Origin: CAZGDB01 sp964524705
Lineage (GTDB): Bacteria; Pseudomonadota; Gammaproteobacteria; Berkiellales; Berkiellaceae
Assembly (NCBI GenBank): GCA_964524705.1
Contig: CAZGDB010000019.1
Location: 1 to 33,865, forward strand
DNA length: 33,865 nucleotides
Direction of reading: 5' to 3'
A program made the position numbers and the translations under genes. Below the pieces are notes generated by a model. It had not been told where the DNA came from and made no database searches. It saw only the letters and a list, made by a program, of their open reading frames with translations. Positions 25,895-33,241 of the stretch are shown here, piece after piece. The first letter of the stretch is position 1. The number at the start of each line of letters is the position of its first letter.

Positions 25895-27397
25895 TTAAAT
25901 ACCATTCAAAGACCCCGAGCTCAAACCCTCTGGCGTCACAAGGTCTGATGGTGTCTTCATCCAGCGATCCGCCGTGCTCCCTACTGGAGCAAAACCAAAT
26001 ATCACAGGTTTTGAAGGGATTGTAATCGAATCAGACACTAAATTTCCTTGCGGTTTTTTGCTAACAGTCTCAGTAAAAGCCGTTGCTTCACGCGGACTCT
26101 CATCCTTCGTAAAAGGAAATATACATCCGGACTCAGCGCTGACTTTCAAAACGCCTAATTTTTTTTTCAGTTCTGAACCGAAAGTAATCAACGTATCATC
26201 GTCAAACGTATCATCATCTGCATAAAAACCTGGTGGAGGCACCCCAATGTCCTGTCTCGCAGGAATAGTGACAGGAACAGCTGAGGTCCTTCGACGCACC
26301 TCAGGGACTTCAACGGTTAGGATTGGTAAAACCTGTGTCTTTTCAGCAAAATGCATATTCATAAGCGTTGCATTTAAATTCACAAAATATTCTTTCCATT
26401 TCTGAAATTGTCCCATCAACGGACCAGTGTCAAAAGCCATTCCTTCTAAACTTTTAGATTGCGCATCGCAAATTTCTGCCAAAAACAATGCTTGTGTAGC
26501 ATAATTAATAATTGCTTGGTCAAAAATGGTGTGTAATCTATCAATACTAGTAGAGGCGGAAACACAAGCATATCTATTAGTCGTATTGGGTAATGAAATA
26601 TTCGCAGGGCTTTTCGGACTAGAAGGGGTACAATTGACTAAAATATCTAAAAAATAAGGTGCTGACTTCACACCCTCACGATGTTCCGTTCTAGCAACAT
26701 ACATTTGTAAGAAATTCAATTCATCATAAGCTTGTATCTTTTGTATGTGTTCCAAAATATCCCAAAAACGTTGCGCCCCTTTTGTTTTATCTGTTAACGT
26801 TTTCTCAACATTTATGGCTTCTTTTTTCCTTTGAAAAAACACCTGTGATGCCTTTAATTCTTCTAAGGTTTCTATTAAAACCGCGTTCAACTCAGACAGT
26901 TCTTCAATATATTTTTTAACTGGAAACTTGGAATCTTGCGCTTTAAGAATTAAACCCTGTAATTTTTCTTTTGACTGTTCAAAATGTTCAATAAAAAAAC
27001 CTATATTTAGGCATTGACGTTTATAAAAATTATTCTGAACATCTATATTACTCACACAAAATTGTTGCGCTTGTTCTAAAAAAGCTGCCTCTAGCGGCAT
27101 GCTAAATTCTTTTTTTTCTAAAGGAGTATAAAAATCTAAAATTCCAAACTTAGTTTTTTCTCTCTTATACTGAGCCTTCATACCAATACGTCCGACTAAA
27201 AACTGAGTCAAACTCTGCTCACCTGTAAAAAGATGATTCACTGCTGTCCACTGTATTTGATTTTCCTCATAGACTACTCTTAATTGGTCTATAGTCTTCA
27301 AACAAGCCTCTACAGACGCCCCTCTCATCTGAGGCTGTAAATGGTCCAAATAATAGTGAAATATTTCTAGCTGTTCTCGTAATCTCTCTAGTTTCAT
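25895..27397 (-). CDS. Hypothetical, mostly helical protein of about 500 residues (possible secreted effector)
   Basis: I do not recognise this protein. The first 380 or so residues are rich in predicted helices with coiled-coil-like Glu/Gln/Leu/Lys spacing (KLERLREQLEIFHYYLDHL, KKYIEELSELNAVLIETLEELK). The last 120 residues are low-complexity, Pro/Ser/Thr- and Asp-rich (ADDDTFDDDTLITF, KPVIFGFAPVG), with no signal peptide or membrane segment. Such a layout is common among type IV-secreted effectors of Legionella- and Coxiella-like bacteria, but that is only a possibility. I chose ATG 27395-27397 because AGGA lies just upstream and because a TATAAT box at 27445-27450 would start transcription downstream of an earlier in-frame ATG at 27442. 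Terminators bound it on both sides, so it is a single-gene unit. Confidence 0.75.
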   Translation of the reverse strand: MKLERLREQLEIFHYYLDHLQPQMRGASVEACLKTIDQLRVVYEENQIQWTAVNHLFTGEQSLTQFLVGRIGMKAQYKREKTKFGILDFYTPLEKKEFSMPLEAAFLEQAQQFCVSNIDVQNNFYKRQCLNIGFFIEHFEQSKEKLQGLILKAQDSKFPVKKYIEELSELNAVLIETLEELKASQVFFQRKKEAINVEKTLTDKTKGAQRFWDILEHIQKIQAYDELNFLQMYVARTEHREGVKSAPYFLDILVNCTPSSPKSPANISLPNTTNRYACVSASTSIDRLHTIFDQAIINYATQALFLAEICDAQSKSLEGMAFDTGPLMGQFQKWKEYFVNLNATLMNMHFAEKTQVLPILTVEVPEVRRRTSAVPVTIPARQDIGVPPPGFYADDDTFDDDTLITFGSELKKKLGVLKVSAESGCIFPFTKDESPREATAFTETVSKKPQGNLVSDSITIPSKPVIFGFAPVGSTADRWMKTPSDLVTPEGLSSGSLNGI

Positions 27398-27444
27398 GAC
27401 GATCCTATTATAATTATTTTTATTAGGTTGGTAGCATAACATAG

Positions 27445-27450
27445 ATTATA
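27445..27450 (-). promoter_or_regulatory. -10 box upstream of the helical orphan gene
   Basis: A perfect TATAAT on the minus strand, with no good -35 box at 16-18 bases. Its predicted start (about 27438) supports the downstream ATG at 27397 as the initiation codon. Confidence 0.4.
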
Positions 27451-27498
27451 ATCGTAAAAAAAGTGTATTATCTCTACTCTTTAAGACCGGGCCGACTT

Positions 27499-27526
27499 GA
27501 AAAAAACCTGCTCTCAAGAGAAGCAA
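27499..27526 (-). terminator. Rho-independent terminator after the 81-residue gene
   Basis: On the minus strand TGCT(T)CTC pairs with GAGAGCA around a TT loop, followed by GG and seven T. It separates the small gene 27552-27797 from the large orphan gene. Confidence 0.55.
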
Positions 27527-27551
27527 GCCACTTTTAGAATGGGATCTACAC

Positions 27552-27797
27552 CTAATCTTGCGGTTTACGGGATGTTAGCGGGAGAGTGGGTGTATCCTCT
27601 TCAGTAGAGCGATGAGAATCGTGAGAATCGGGTGCTTTTTTAACGATGGGAGCCAACAAATATAATTTACTGAGAAAACCTAAAATCCCACCATCTCCCA
27701 GAACGGTTTCTTTGTCTTTTTTGTGGATCTCAAGAACGCTCTTGGTCAGGTCTGTAGCAGAAGTTATCTTGGGGCGATCTCCCGGTATTGCAGCCAT
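27552..27797 (-). CDS. Small hypothetical protein (81 residues)
   Basis: I do not recognise this protein. It reads MAAIPGDRPKITSATDLTKSV, a Lys/Glu-rich helix, a short hydrophobic stretch (GILGFLSKLYLLAPIV, about residues 36-51), and a Ser/Thr/Pro-rich tail. The ATG at 27795-27797 has an excellent AAAGGAGG seven bases away or less, which makes it a credible gene; earlier in-frame codons are not needed. A small hairpin (27812-27826) sits right before the ribosome-binding site. A terminator follows. Confidence 0.6.
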   Translation of the reverse strand: MAAIPGDRPKITSATDLTKSVLEIHKKDKETVLGDGGILGFLSKLYLLAPIVKKAPDSHDSHRSTEEDTPTLPLTSRKPQD

Positions 27798-27811
27798 CTC
27801 CCCTCCTTTTA

Positions 27812-27826
27812 TGTGCAAAAAGCACA
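27812..27826 (-). promoter_or_regulatory. Small hairpin before the ribosome-binding site
   Basis: TGTGC and GCACA form a perfect 5-bp stem with a 5-base T loop on the minus strand, ending only a few bases before AAAGGAGG. It could tune translation or be a chance feature. Confidence 0.25.
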
Positions 27827-27923
27827 AAAACACTAACCTCTTCTTTCAGATTAGACCGGTTTGAGAAAATGAAGTTTATTTTTTGGGGAAATTGTGAAAA
27901 AAAATAGGCGAGCATACAACACC

Positions 27924-27997
27924 TGGCTGAGGGACTAGGATTCGAACCTAGGTTCACGGAGTCAGAGTCCGTTGTCCTACCACTGGACGATCCCTCA
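27924..27997 (-). tRNA. glnX: tRNA-Gln (anticodon CUG)
   Basis: The full cloverleaf is readable on the minus strand: acceptor TGAGGGA/TCCCTCA, D-arm GTCC...GGAC, anticodon stem ACGGA/TCCGT with loop CTCTGAC (anticodon CTG), T-arm CTAGG-TTCGAAT-CCTAG, discriminator G and an encoded CCA. It lies 18 bases after rpsI and probably shares its transcript. The symbol is used only as a generic Gln-tRNA label. Confidence 0.93.
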
Positions 27998-28015
27998 AGC
28001 AAAGGCAATAAAGGC

Positions 28016-28504
28016 TTAACGTTTGGAGAATTGTTCCACTTTACGCGCTTTACGGTGACCAACTTTCTTACGTTCAACTTGACGAGCATCACGGGTCAAG
28101 AAGTTACCAGCACGTCTTAAACGTTGACGAACAGTCTTAGGACCTTCTTCAGCACCCTCTTCGCTACCTACTACTACATCTATAGGTTGCTGACCTGCTT
28201 CGTCGTAGACCACTAATGCACGGGAAATACCGTGGCGAATAGCACCGGCCTGCCCCATAAGACCACCACCAGCTACCGTGATGTTCAGGTCAAAAGTACC
28301 TTCAACCCCTAAAGCCTTCATAGGTTCTGCAACCTTAGCCTTAAGTGCCTTACGATTACCAAAATATTCATCCACGCTTGCTCCATTAATGAGCAATGCG
28401 CCTGTTCCACGACGCATGAACACACGTGCAGTTGCCGTTTTACGACGACCTGTCCCGTAATACATCGTTCCTGCAGTCTTAGTACTTTTTTTGCTTTGTG
28501 CCAT
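28016..28504 (-). CDS. rpsI: 30S ribosomal protein S9, with internal insertion
   Basis: S9 binds the 16S rRNA 3' domain, and its C-terminal tail reaches the P-site tRNA. The core is clear: YYGTGRRKTATARVF, INGASVDEYF, TVAGGGLMGQAGAIRHGISRALVVYDE, TRDARQVERKKVGHRKARK and the invariant C-terminal QFSKR. At 162 residues it exceeds the usual 130. The extra length is about 9 residues at the N-terminus (MAQSKKSTKTAGT...) and about 22 residues inserted between YDE and LRRAG, an acidic and Gly-rich loop (DVVVGSEEGAEEGP). It follows rplM after 27 bases. No strong ribosome-binding site is visible, so translation may depend on coupling to rplM. Confidence 0.96.
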   Translation of the reverse strand: MAQSKKSTKTAGTMYYGTGRRKTATARVFMRRGTGALLINGASVDEYFGNRKALKAKVAEPMKALGVEGTFDLNITVAGGGLMGQAGAIRHGISRALVVYDEAGQQPIDVVVGSEEGAEEGPKTVRQRLRRAGNFLTRDARQVERKKVGHRKARKVEQFSKR

Positions 28505-28531
28505 ATCTTATACCACGCTATTAATAAACAG

Positions 28532-28984
28532 TTAATCTTCTAACAAGTAAGCCAAAGGAGGCTGTGGTTGCTGTGCTTGATGCTTATGCTCGGAACCGGC
28601 ATAAATAAACAACATTCTCAACATTTCACGTCCCAAAGGTCCTTTAGGCAACATTCCTTTGATAGCCAATTCTAATACACGCTCAGGACTATCTTCCTTC
28701 ATCTTTCTTAGGCTAGTCGACTTAATGCCGCCAACGTATCCCGTATGCTTGTAGTACTGCTTGGTGTCTTCTTTCTCACCAGTTACAGCAATCTTTCCTG
28801 CATTGACAATCACAACTGCATCACCGGTATTCATACCTGGTGTATACATGGCTTTATGCTTACCTTTTAAAATAATTGCTATTTTGGAAGCCAAACGCCC
28901 TAAAGGGAGCTTTGTCTGAGCCACGTCAACTAACCACCACTGGCGTTGAATGTCTGCAGGTTTAGCACTATACGTTCGCATCAT
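28532..28984 (-). CDS. rplM: 50S ribosomal protein L13
   Basis: L13 is an early-assembling large-subunit protein. The 150 residues carry the family's blocks: WWLVDVAQTKLPLGRLAS, ILKGKHKAMYTPGMNTGDAVVIVNA, TGYVGGIKS, AIKGMLPKGPLGREMLRML and YAGSEHKHQAQQPQP. Two consecutive ATG codons start the frame; the first (28982-28984) is spaced 8 bases from GGAG. The C-terminus extends slightly past QQPQ (PPLAYLLED). It heads the rplM-rpsI operon. A TATAAT lies at 29087-29092 on the minus strand with a poor -35, so the promoter is not certain. Confidence 0.97.
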   Translation of the reverse strand: MMRTYSAKPADIQRQWWLVDVAQTKLPLGRLASKIAIILKGKHKAMYTPGMNTGDAVVIVNAGKIAVTGEKEDTKQYYKHTGYVGGIKSTSLRKMKEDSPERVLELAIKGMLPKGPLGREMLRMLFIYAGSEHKHQAQQPQPPLAYLLED

Positions 28985-29292
28985 AAAAACATCTCCCTAT
29001 TAGGACTTAAGCCCGAATTCTTACTAAAATCTCTCGATTTAAATGTTAACATCCCTCTTGACGGGGTTTCTGCTCGCGACCACATTATTATATAAGGTTC
29101 GTCATAAGCAACCGGCATGTTCTGCCGCTGGGGTGCAGTATACTCTTGGACTTTCCACCGTTCAAGCTTTATTACAAGTCAAAACTGGTAGTTTTTTGTC
29201 TATGCACTTGCACAGAACACCACAAAACTATCAAGTTGCTAACTTATATTAAAATTAACGCAGTTAATTGGCATAAAAATGGTGTAAACGAG

Positions 29293-29322
29293 TTGACAAA
29301 ACACGTGTGTAGCCTCTATTGT
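29293..29322 (+). promoter_or_regulatory. Promoter of the HU-like gene
   Basis: A perfect TTGACA (29293-29298) and TATTGT (29317-29322) are 18 bases apart, some 50 bases before the ATG at 29377. The remainder of 28985-29292 holds no supportable gene; two short frames there look accidental. Confidence 0.55.
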
Positions 29323-29376
29323 GTGATTGAGTCCTAGGAATATCATCAACCTCAAGGCGTCTGACAAGGAGAAAGC

Positions 29377-29874
29377 ATGGCGGTCAAGAAGAAAACTGGT
29401 GCGAAAAAAACCACCAAAAAAGTAGTAAAGGCAAAGAAACCTGTTGCTAAAAAAACAACAGCGAAGAAGGTCGTAAAAAAAGCGACTAAGACAACCACTA
29501 AGACAACAGCAAAGGCAAAAACTACTAAATCTAGTAGCACTCTGCCAGTTGCTAAAAAGATTAGCGTAGGCAAAAAACCTTTCTCTAAATCTGACTTAGT
29601 TGGCACTTTATCTGAACAGTGCGGTGTTGCGCGTAAGCAAGCATCCCACATGTTAGAAATCTTAGGTAAAGTAATTGAAGCTCACCTTCAAAAGGGTGGA
29701 CCAGAAATCTTCAATCTTGCTGGACTTATGAAGTTAAAGGTAGTTAACAAACCAGCTACAAAAGCACGTAAAGGGACCAATCCTTTTACCGGCGAGCCTA
29801 TGATGTTTAAGGCAAAACCAGCTTCCAAAAAAGTTAAAATCCTACCTCTAAAAGCATTAAAAGGCATGGTTTAA
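29377..29874 (+). CDS. HU-family nucleoid protein with Lys-rich histone-H1-like N-terminus
   Basis: This is a 165-residue DNA-binding protein. Residues 1-65 are almost only Lys, Ala, Thr and Val in KK(A/T)-type repeats, like the tails of eukaryotic histone H1 and bacterial H1-like proteins. From about residue 68 an HU/IHF fold follows: FSKSDLVGTLSEQCGVARKQASHML, then FNLAGLMKLKVV and the DNA-binding arm KPATKARKGTNPFTGEPMMF. The start has AAGGAG eight bases away. It is transcribed alone from a TTGACA promoter and ends at a strong terminator. It probably compacts or bridges the chromosome; a developmental role as in other intracellular bacteria is speculative. Confidence 0.85.
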   Translation: MAVKKKTGAKKTTKKVVKAKKPVAKKTTAKKVVKKATKTTTKTTAKAKTTKSSSTLPVAKKISVGKKPFSKSDLVGTLSEQCGVARKQASHMLEILGKVIEAHLQKGGPEIFNLAGLMKLKVVNKPATKARKGTNPFTGEPMMFKAKPASKKVKILPLKALKGMV

Positions 29875-29901
29875 TCCCCATACGTTTTAGTCTTTTAAAA
29901 G

Positions 29902-29936
29902 ATCCGCCAACTTGCAAAAGAAGGCGGATTTTTTTT
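29902..29936 (+). terminator. Rho-independent terminator after the HU-like gene
   Basis: A perfect 7-bp stem, ATCCGCC/GGCGGAT (29902-29908 and 29923-29929), is followed by seven T or more. Placed between convergent genes, it could also slow minus-strand transcription. Confidence 0.9.
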
Positions 29937-29943
29937 AGACTGC

Positions 29944-30525
29944 TTAAACCTCTAGTACTGCACAGGGATGCTCAAATACACCGCTAACGCTAGTGTTCTG
30001 GATACTACTGCTTAGAGCAACAAGCCTCTGTGTGTGCACTGCCACTGCCTGTTCCAATAAGATTAGGTTCTCTGCCTGTTCAAAACATCTATTCTGGCGT
30101 TTATGCAGCCCCTGTTGATGATAATGTTGCAATATACAACTGAAAAAAAGGCTCCCACCAAGATCTGCAGTCATGCCAAGCAAGAAGCCTATAAGTGAAA
30201 CTCTCTGGGTTGTCACTGCATAAAGCAATCCACCTACTCCAAAAGATGCAGCTGTGGGGATCGCAAAAATCCAACGACCATATCGTTTATATTGCTTTTC
30301 TTTTTTGCGTAAGGTTTGATAGGTTGGGTTTAAAATCAGCAAATTAGCTTTTTGAATACAGACTGCCATTTTGGTCATTTCTTGATCTAAAACCTGAGGG
30401 ACATCTAAAGATAACATGCGATACTGCAATAACTTAGCTTTAAATTTTTGCAACGCTTTTTGCGTGGGTGGTTTTGGATCGTCTAAAAAATAATACTTCC
30501 GTACAATCTCATCAATTCCACCCAT
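29944..30525 (-). CDS. Hypothetical two-TM membrane protein downstream of feoB
   Basis: I do not recognise this 193-residue protein. The N-terminal 80 residues are soluble and basic, then two hydrophobic segments (about residues 85-104, WIFAIPTAASFGVGGLLYAV, and 109-132, VSLIGFLLGMTADLGGSLFF) are separated by a short loop, followed by a helical C-terminus of about 60 residues. The start follows AAAGGATGG, and the gap from the feoB stop is 16 bases, so it is likely part of a feoA-feoB operon. It is not FeoC-like (no short winged helix). A role in iron uptake is only suggested by position. Confidence 0.7.
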   Translation of the reverse strand: MGGIDEIVRKYYFLDDPKPPTQKALQKFKAKLLQYRMLSLDVPQVLDQEMTKMAVCIQKANLLILNPTYQTLRKKEKQYKRYGRWIFAIPTAASFGVGGLLYAVTTQRVSLIGFLLGMTADLGGSLFFSCILQHYHQQGLHKRQNRCFEQAENLILLEQAVAVHTQRLVALSSSIQNTSVSGVFEHPCAVLEV

Positions 30526-30541
30526 TCACCATCCTTTTTTA

Positions 30542-32767
30542 CTATCCTCTCATTACTATAGGCGTAGGCAATAATTTTGGAAACTGTGTTTTAGCACGTA
30601 AGACCATTACCCAAAAAAGCCAAAATGCCATAATCCCTAAAAGCCAGCCTATAGCCGTCTGTGTTTGCCGGCCCTGTATCAATAATACGCTTTGATAAAA
30701 GAAGACTGCGACTGTATATGCCAAAGCTGTATTCCAAAACATCGAAAATGCGGTCCAACGCCAATTTGTTTCACGTGACATCGTTGCAGTCACTGAAATA
30801 CAAGGAAAATATAACAAGACAAAAAGTAAATAAGCAAAGGCTCCTGCCTTTCCTTCAAAATGCTGTGTCATAGCCATTTTAGCAATATAGGAGACCCCTA
30901 CTTCATCGCTCTCCTCGCCTTGCAACTGCGCCGGTATAGAAAGAAAAGCTTCTTTAAGTGTATGTTGTAAATCAAACTGTGGGGGCAATAACGCATGTTC
31001 CCCTTTTTGTTCATAAAGGGTATTCAAAGTTCCAATAACCACTTCTTTGGCCATGACCCCTGTAACCAGTCCTACGGTAGCAGGCCAATTATCCTGATGG
31101 ATCCCCATAGGCTCAAAATACGGGGTCATGGCTCTTCCAAACTGCGCCAATACGGAGTCTTCAATATGTTCAGAATGTTGAGAGCCTACGCTAACATGCC
31201 CTAAAGCCCCTAACAAGACACACAGAGGAACAATCAGCTTACCTGCTTTAATTAAAAACCGCATTAAGCGTTTGTAGGCATGTTTCAATAATATAGAAGC
31301 AGCAGGTACTGCATAAGCAGGCAACTCTAAGAGTAAGGGCATAATAGGCCCAGACAAGAGAGTTTGTTTCAGTAGAATACCCGTTAATAGTCCGAGCAAT
31401 ATCCCTAAAAAGTACAAACTAAAGACCACCCACGCACCATGCACGGGAAAGAAGACGGAAACAAAAGCGCTATAAATCGCCAATCGTGCTCCACACGTCA
31501 TAAAAGGACTCATGAGTATGGTTAAAATACGTTCACGTTCATGCTCTAAAGTACGCGCAGCCATAACCCCAGGGACATTACAGCCAAACCCTACTAATAA
31601 GGGTACAAAAGATTTACCTGGCAATCCCAAGGCTCGCATAAGCCTATCCATCACAAAAATAGCACGGGTCATGTATCCACTATCTTCTAAGAAAGAGAGC
31701 GCAAAAAACAGAGCACCAATAATAGGAATAAACCCTAAGGTTGTTGTTATTCCAGACCCTACACCAAAAGCTAATACAGCTTCTAACCACTGCGGGGTTC
31801 CCAGATGGGCTAATACGACACGCACGCCATCAATAAAAATCGCGCTGCCAATTTGTTCAAAGAAGGGTTGGAATATCCCCCCTATTTGTATTGCAAACAC
31901 AAATAAGCAATACATGACTAACAAGAATATGGGTAATCCCCAAATACGATGTAGGACCCAATAATCTAAAGTACTCGTCCATTCCCCTACTGGCAATCTC
32001 ACCTGTACTTTTCCGATCAACCCTAAACCTTTAGCAATCCAAGCATGGCGACTTTGTGCAAGCAAAACGTCGGTGTCTTCAGGTAATTCAGCCAATAAAC
32101 ACCGTACCGGTTCAGATAGTTTCACTGGCAACCCAGCAGGAAGATCTCTTTCCTCTAAGAGCCACCAGGCCATTTCAGTCACACTACAGGTTTCCGTTCC
32201 CTGGAGCATACAAGCAAAACGATCCCACTGCGCTTGTAAAGGAGCAGTTAAGATTTGAGGTGTTTTTTTAAGGGTATGAGGTAAAAATAACAATTCTTTT
32301 AATTCTGTTAAGCCAGTTTGCGTTTTAGCACTCACCAAGACTACACGACATCCTAGATAAGCTTCCAGCGCCGCCACATCTAAACCTTGTACACAATCGG
32401 CATAATTCAGGACCACCAACATAGGACGTCCTAAAGAGAGTAACTGCGAAGTCAAATAGAGTTGTCTTGCTAAATTTGAAGCATCGACGACATTCACGAT
32501 CAAGTCATCAGGAGAGTTCAGGAGATACTCACGGGTAATCCGCTCATCCTGCCCTAAGGCAGCATTGGGCGCAAAGAGCGTATAAATACCAGGCAGATCT
32601 GCAACAGTAATTTTTTGTTTACGATATTCTAAAACACTTTTTTTAAGATCGACGGTCACCCCAGGCCAATTCCCGGTGCGTGCTTGTGCCTGCGTTAAGG
32701 CATTAAAAAGTGTGGATTTTCCGCAATTCGGGTTCCCCACCAGGACGATATTAGGCAAGTGCTCCAT
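30542..32767 (-). CDS. feoB: Ferrous iron transporter FeoB
   Basis: FeoB carries Fe(II) across the inner membrane. The N-terminal G domain has G1 GNPNCGKST (residues 11-19), a switch segment GNWPGVTV, G3 DLPG, G4 as NYAD (usually N-M/K-x-D) and G5 SAKT. The C-terminal membrane part has two Gate motifs with conserved Cys: GFGCNVPGVMAART...MSPFMTCGARL and YFPCISVTATMSRE. Length (about 741 residues) is normal. The ATG at 32765-32767 lies inside the end of feoA (17-base overlap), so translation is coupled. A TTG just before it is less likely to start the protein. Confidence 0.96.
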   Translation of the reverse strand: MEHLPNIVLVGNPNCGKSTLFNALTQAQARTGNWPGVTVDLKKSVLEYRKQKITVADLPGIYTLFAPNAALGQDERITREYLLNSPDDLIVNVVDASNLARQLYLTSQLLSLGRPMLVVLNYADCVQGLDVAALEAYLGCRVVLVSAKTQTGLTELKELLFLPHTLKKTPQILTAPLQAQWDRFACMLQGTETCSVTEMAWWLLEERDLPAGLPVKLSEPVRCLLAELPEDTDVLLAQSRHAWIAKGLGLIGKVQVRLPVGEWTSTLDYWVLHRIWGLPIFLLVMYCLFVFAIQIGGIFQPFFEQIGSAIFIDGVRVVLAHLGTPQWLEAVLAFGVGSGITTTLGFIPIIGALFFALSFLEDSGYMTRAIFVMDRLMRALGLPGKSFVPLLVGFGCNVPGVMAARTLEHERERILTILMSPFMTCGARLAIYSAFVSVFFPVHGAWVVFSLYFLGILLGLLTGILLKQTLLSGPIMPLLLELPAYAVPAASILLKHAYKRLMRFLIKAGKLIVPLCVLLGALGHVSVGSQHSEHIEDSVLAQFGRAMTPYFEPMGIHQDNWPATVGLVTGVMAKEVVIGTLNTLYEQKGEHALLPPQFDLQHTLKEAFLSIPAQLQGEESDEVGVSYIAKMAMTQHFEGKAGAFAYLLFVLLYFPCISVTATMSRETNWRWTAFSMFWNTALAYTVAVFFYQSVLLIQGRQTQTAIGWLLGIMAFWLFWVMVLRAKTQFPKLLPTPIVMRG

Positions 32768-33002
32768 CAAGGCGAACTACCTCCAACCAGCCCACTTCTT
32801 GGGCTCTTAAGCTAATACTACAACCCTGGATTTGAATCTCAAAAGGATCTCCCAACGGTGCCCTGCGTATAAACTGAATCACTGCACCTGGCAACAGCCC
32901 TAAGGCCAATAACTTAGCACGTACCGGGCTTTGTCCGGGCCTGAAGCCCAAAACACGCACCCAATCCCCTGCTTTTAAATCTTGTATACCTAAGGTTTGC
33001 AT
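32751..33002 (-). CDS. feoA: Ferrous iron transport accessory protein FeoA
   Basis: FeoA is a small cytosolic SH3-like protein that supports FeoB. This one has 83 residues: LKAGDWVRVLGFRPG, RAKLLALGLLPGAVIQFIRRAPLGDPFEIQIQG and ISLRAQEVGWLEV, which cover the family's typical core (LGLLPG, APLGDP). It is the first gene of the feo unit and overlaps feoB by 17 bases. Upstream (33003-33060) is a palindromic element but no clear Fur box, so iron control cannot be shown from the sequence. Confidence 0.95.
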   Translation of the reverse strand: MQTLGIQDLKAGDWVRVLGFRPGQSPVRAKLLALGLLPGAVIQFIRRAPLGDPFEIQIQGCSISLRAQEVGWLEVVRLDGALA

Positions 33003-33011
33003 AAGGGCTCA

Positions 33012-33034
33012 GTACAATAATTCTTATTTTGTAC
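33012..33034. promoter_or_regulatory. Candidate palindromic operator upstream of feoA
   Basis: GTACAA (33012-33017) and TTGTAC (33029-33034) are exact inverse copies around 11 AT-rich bases, only 10 bases before the feoA ATG. It resembles a regulator site but not a canonical Fur box. Confidence 0.3.
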
Positions 33035-33115
33035 CGACCATAATGACATAAGACCCCTAAAAAAAACAGTGTGCAATACTAAAATCAGTTAGTGGATTGG
33101 CTAATATTTTCCCGA

Positions 33116-33151
33116 GTAAACACCGTCACAGGCCTAGTCCCCTGTGTTTAC
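33116..33151. other. Imperfect hairpin in the feoA upstream region
   Basis: GTAAACA (33116-33122) and TGTTTAC (33145-33151) plus an inner CAGG/CCTG pair form a bulged stem between feoA and the AbiEii-like gene. It has no T-run. I see no gene in 33003-33241. Confidence 0.3.
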
Positions 33152-33241
33152 AAAGGCGATATTTAGAGCGACACATGAAGCGCGTCGGTTAATTTTTAAA
33201 TAGCTCCCCCCTCAAGGCCCAGCCCTTAAAAAGACAGTTTT

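Noticed and set aside
29043..29337. Two overlapping short plus-strand frames before the HU-like gene
   Set aside because: No ribosome-binding sites or protein-like composition, and they lie over the promoter region of rplM and of the HU-like gene.
33003..33060. Canonical Fur box before feoA
   Set aside because: The AT-rich palindrome there does not fit the GATAATGATAATCATTATC pattern well enough.
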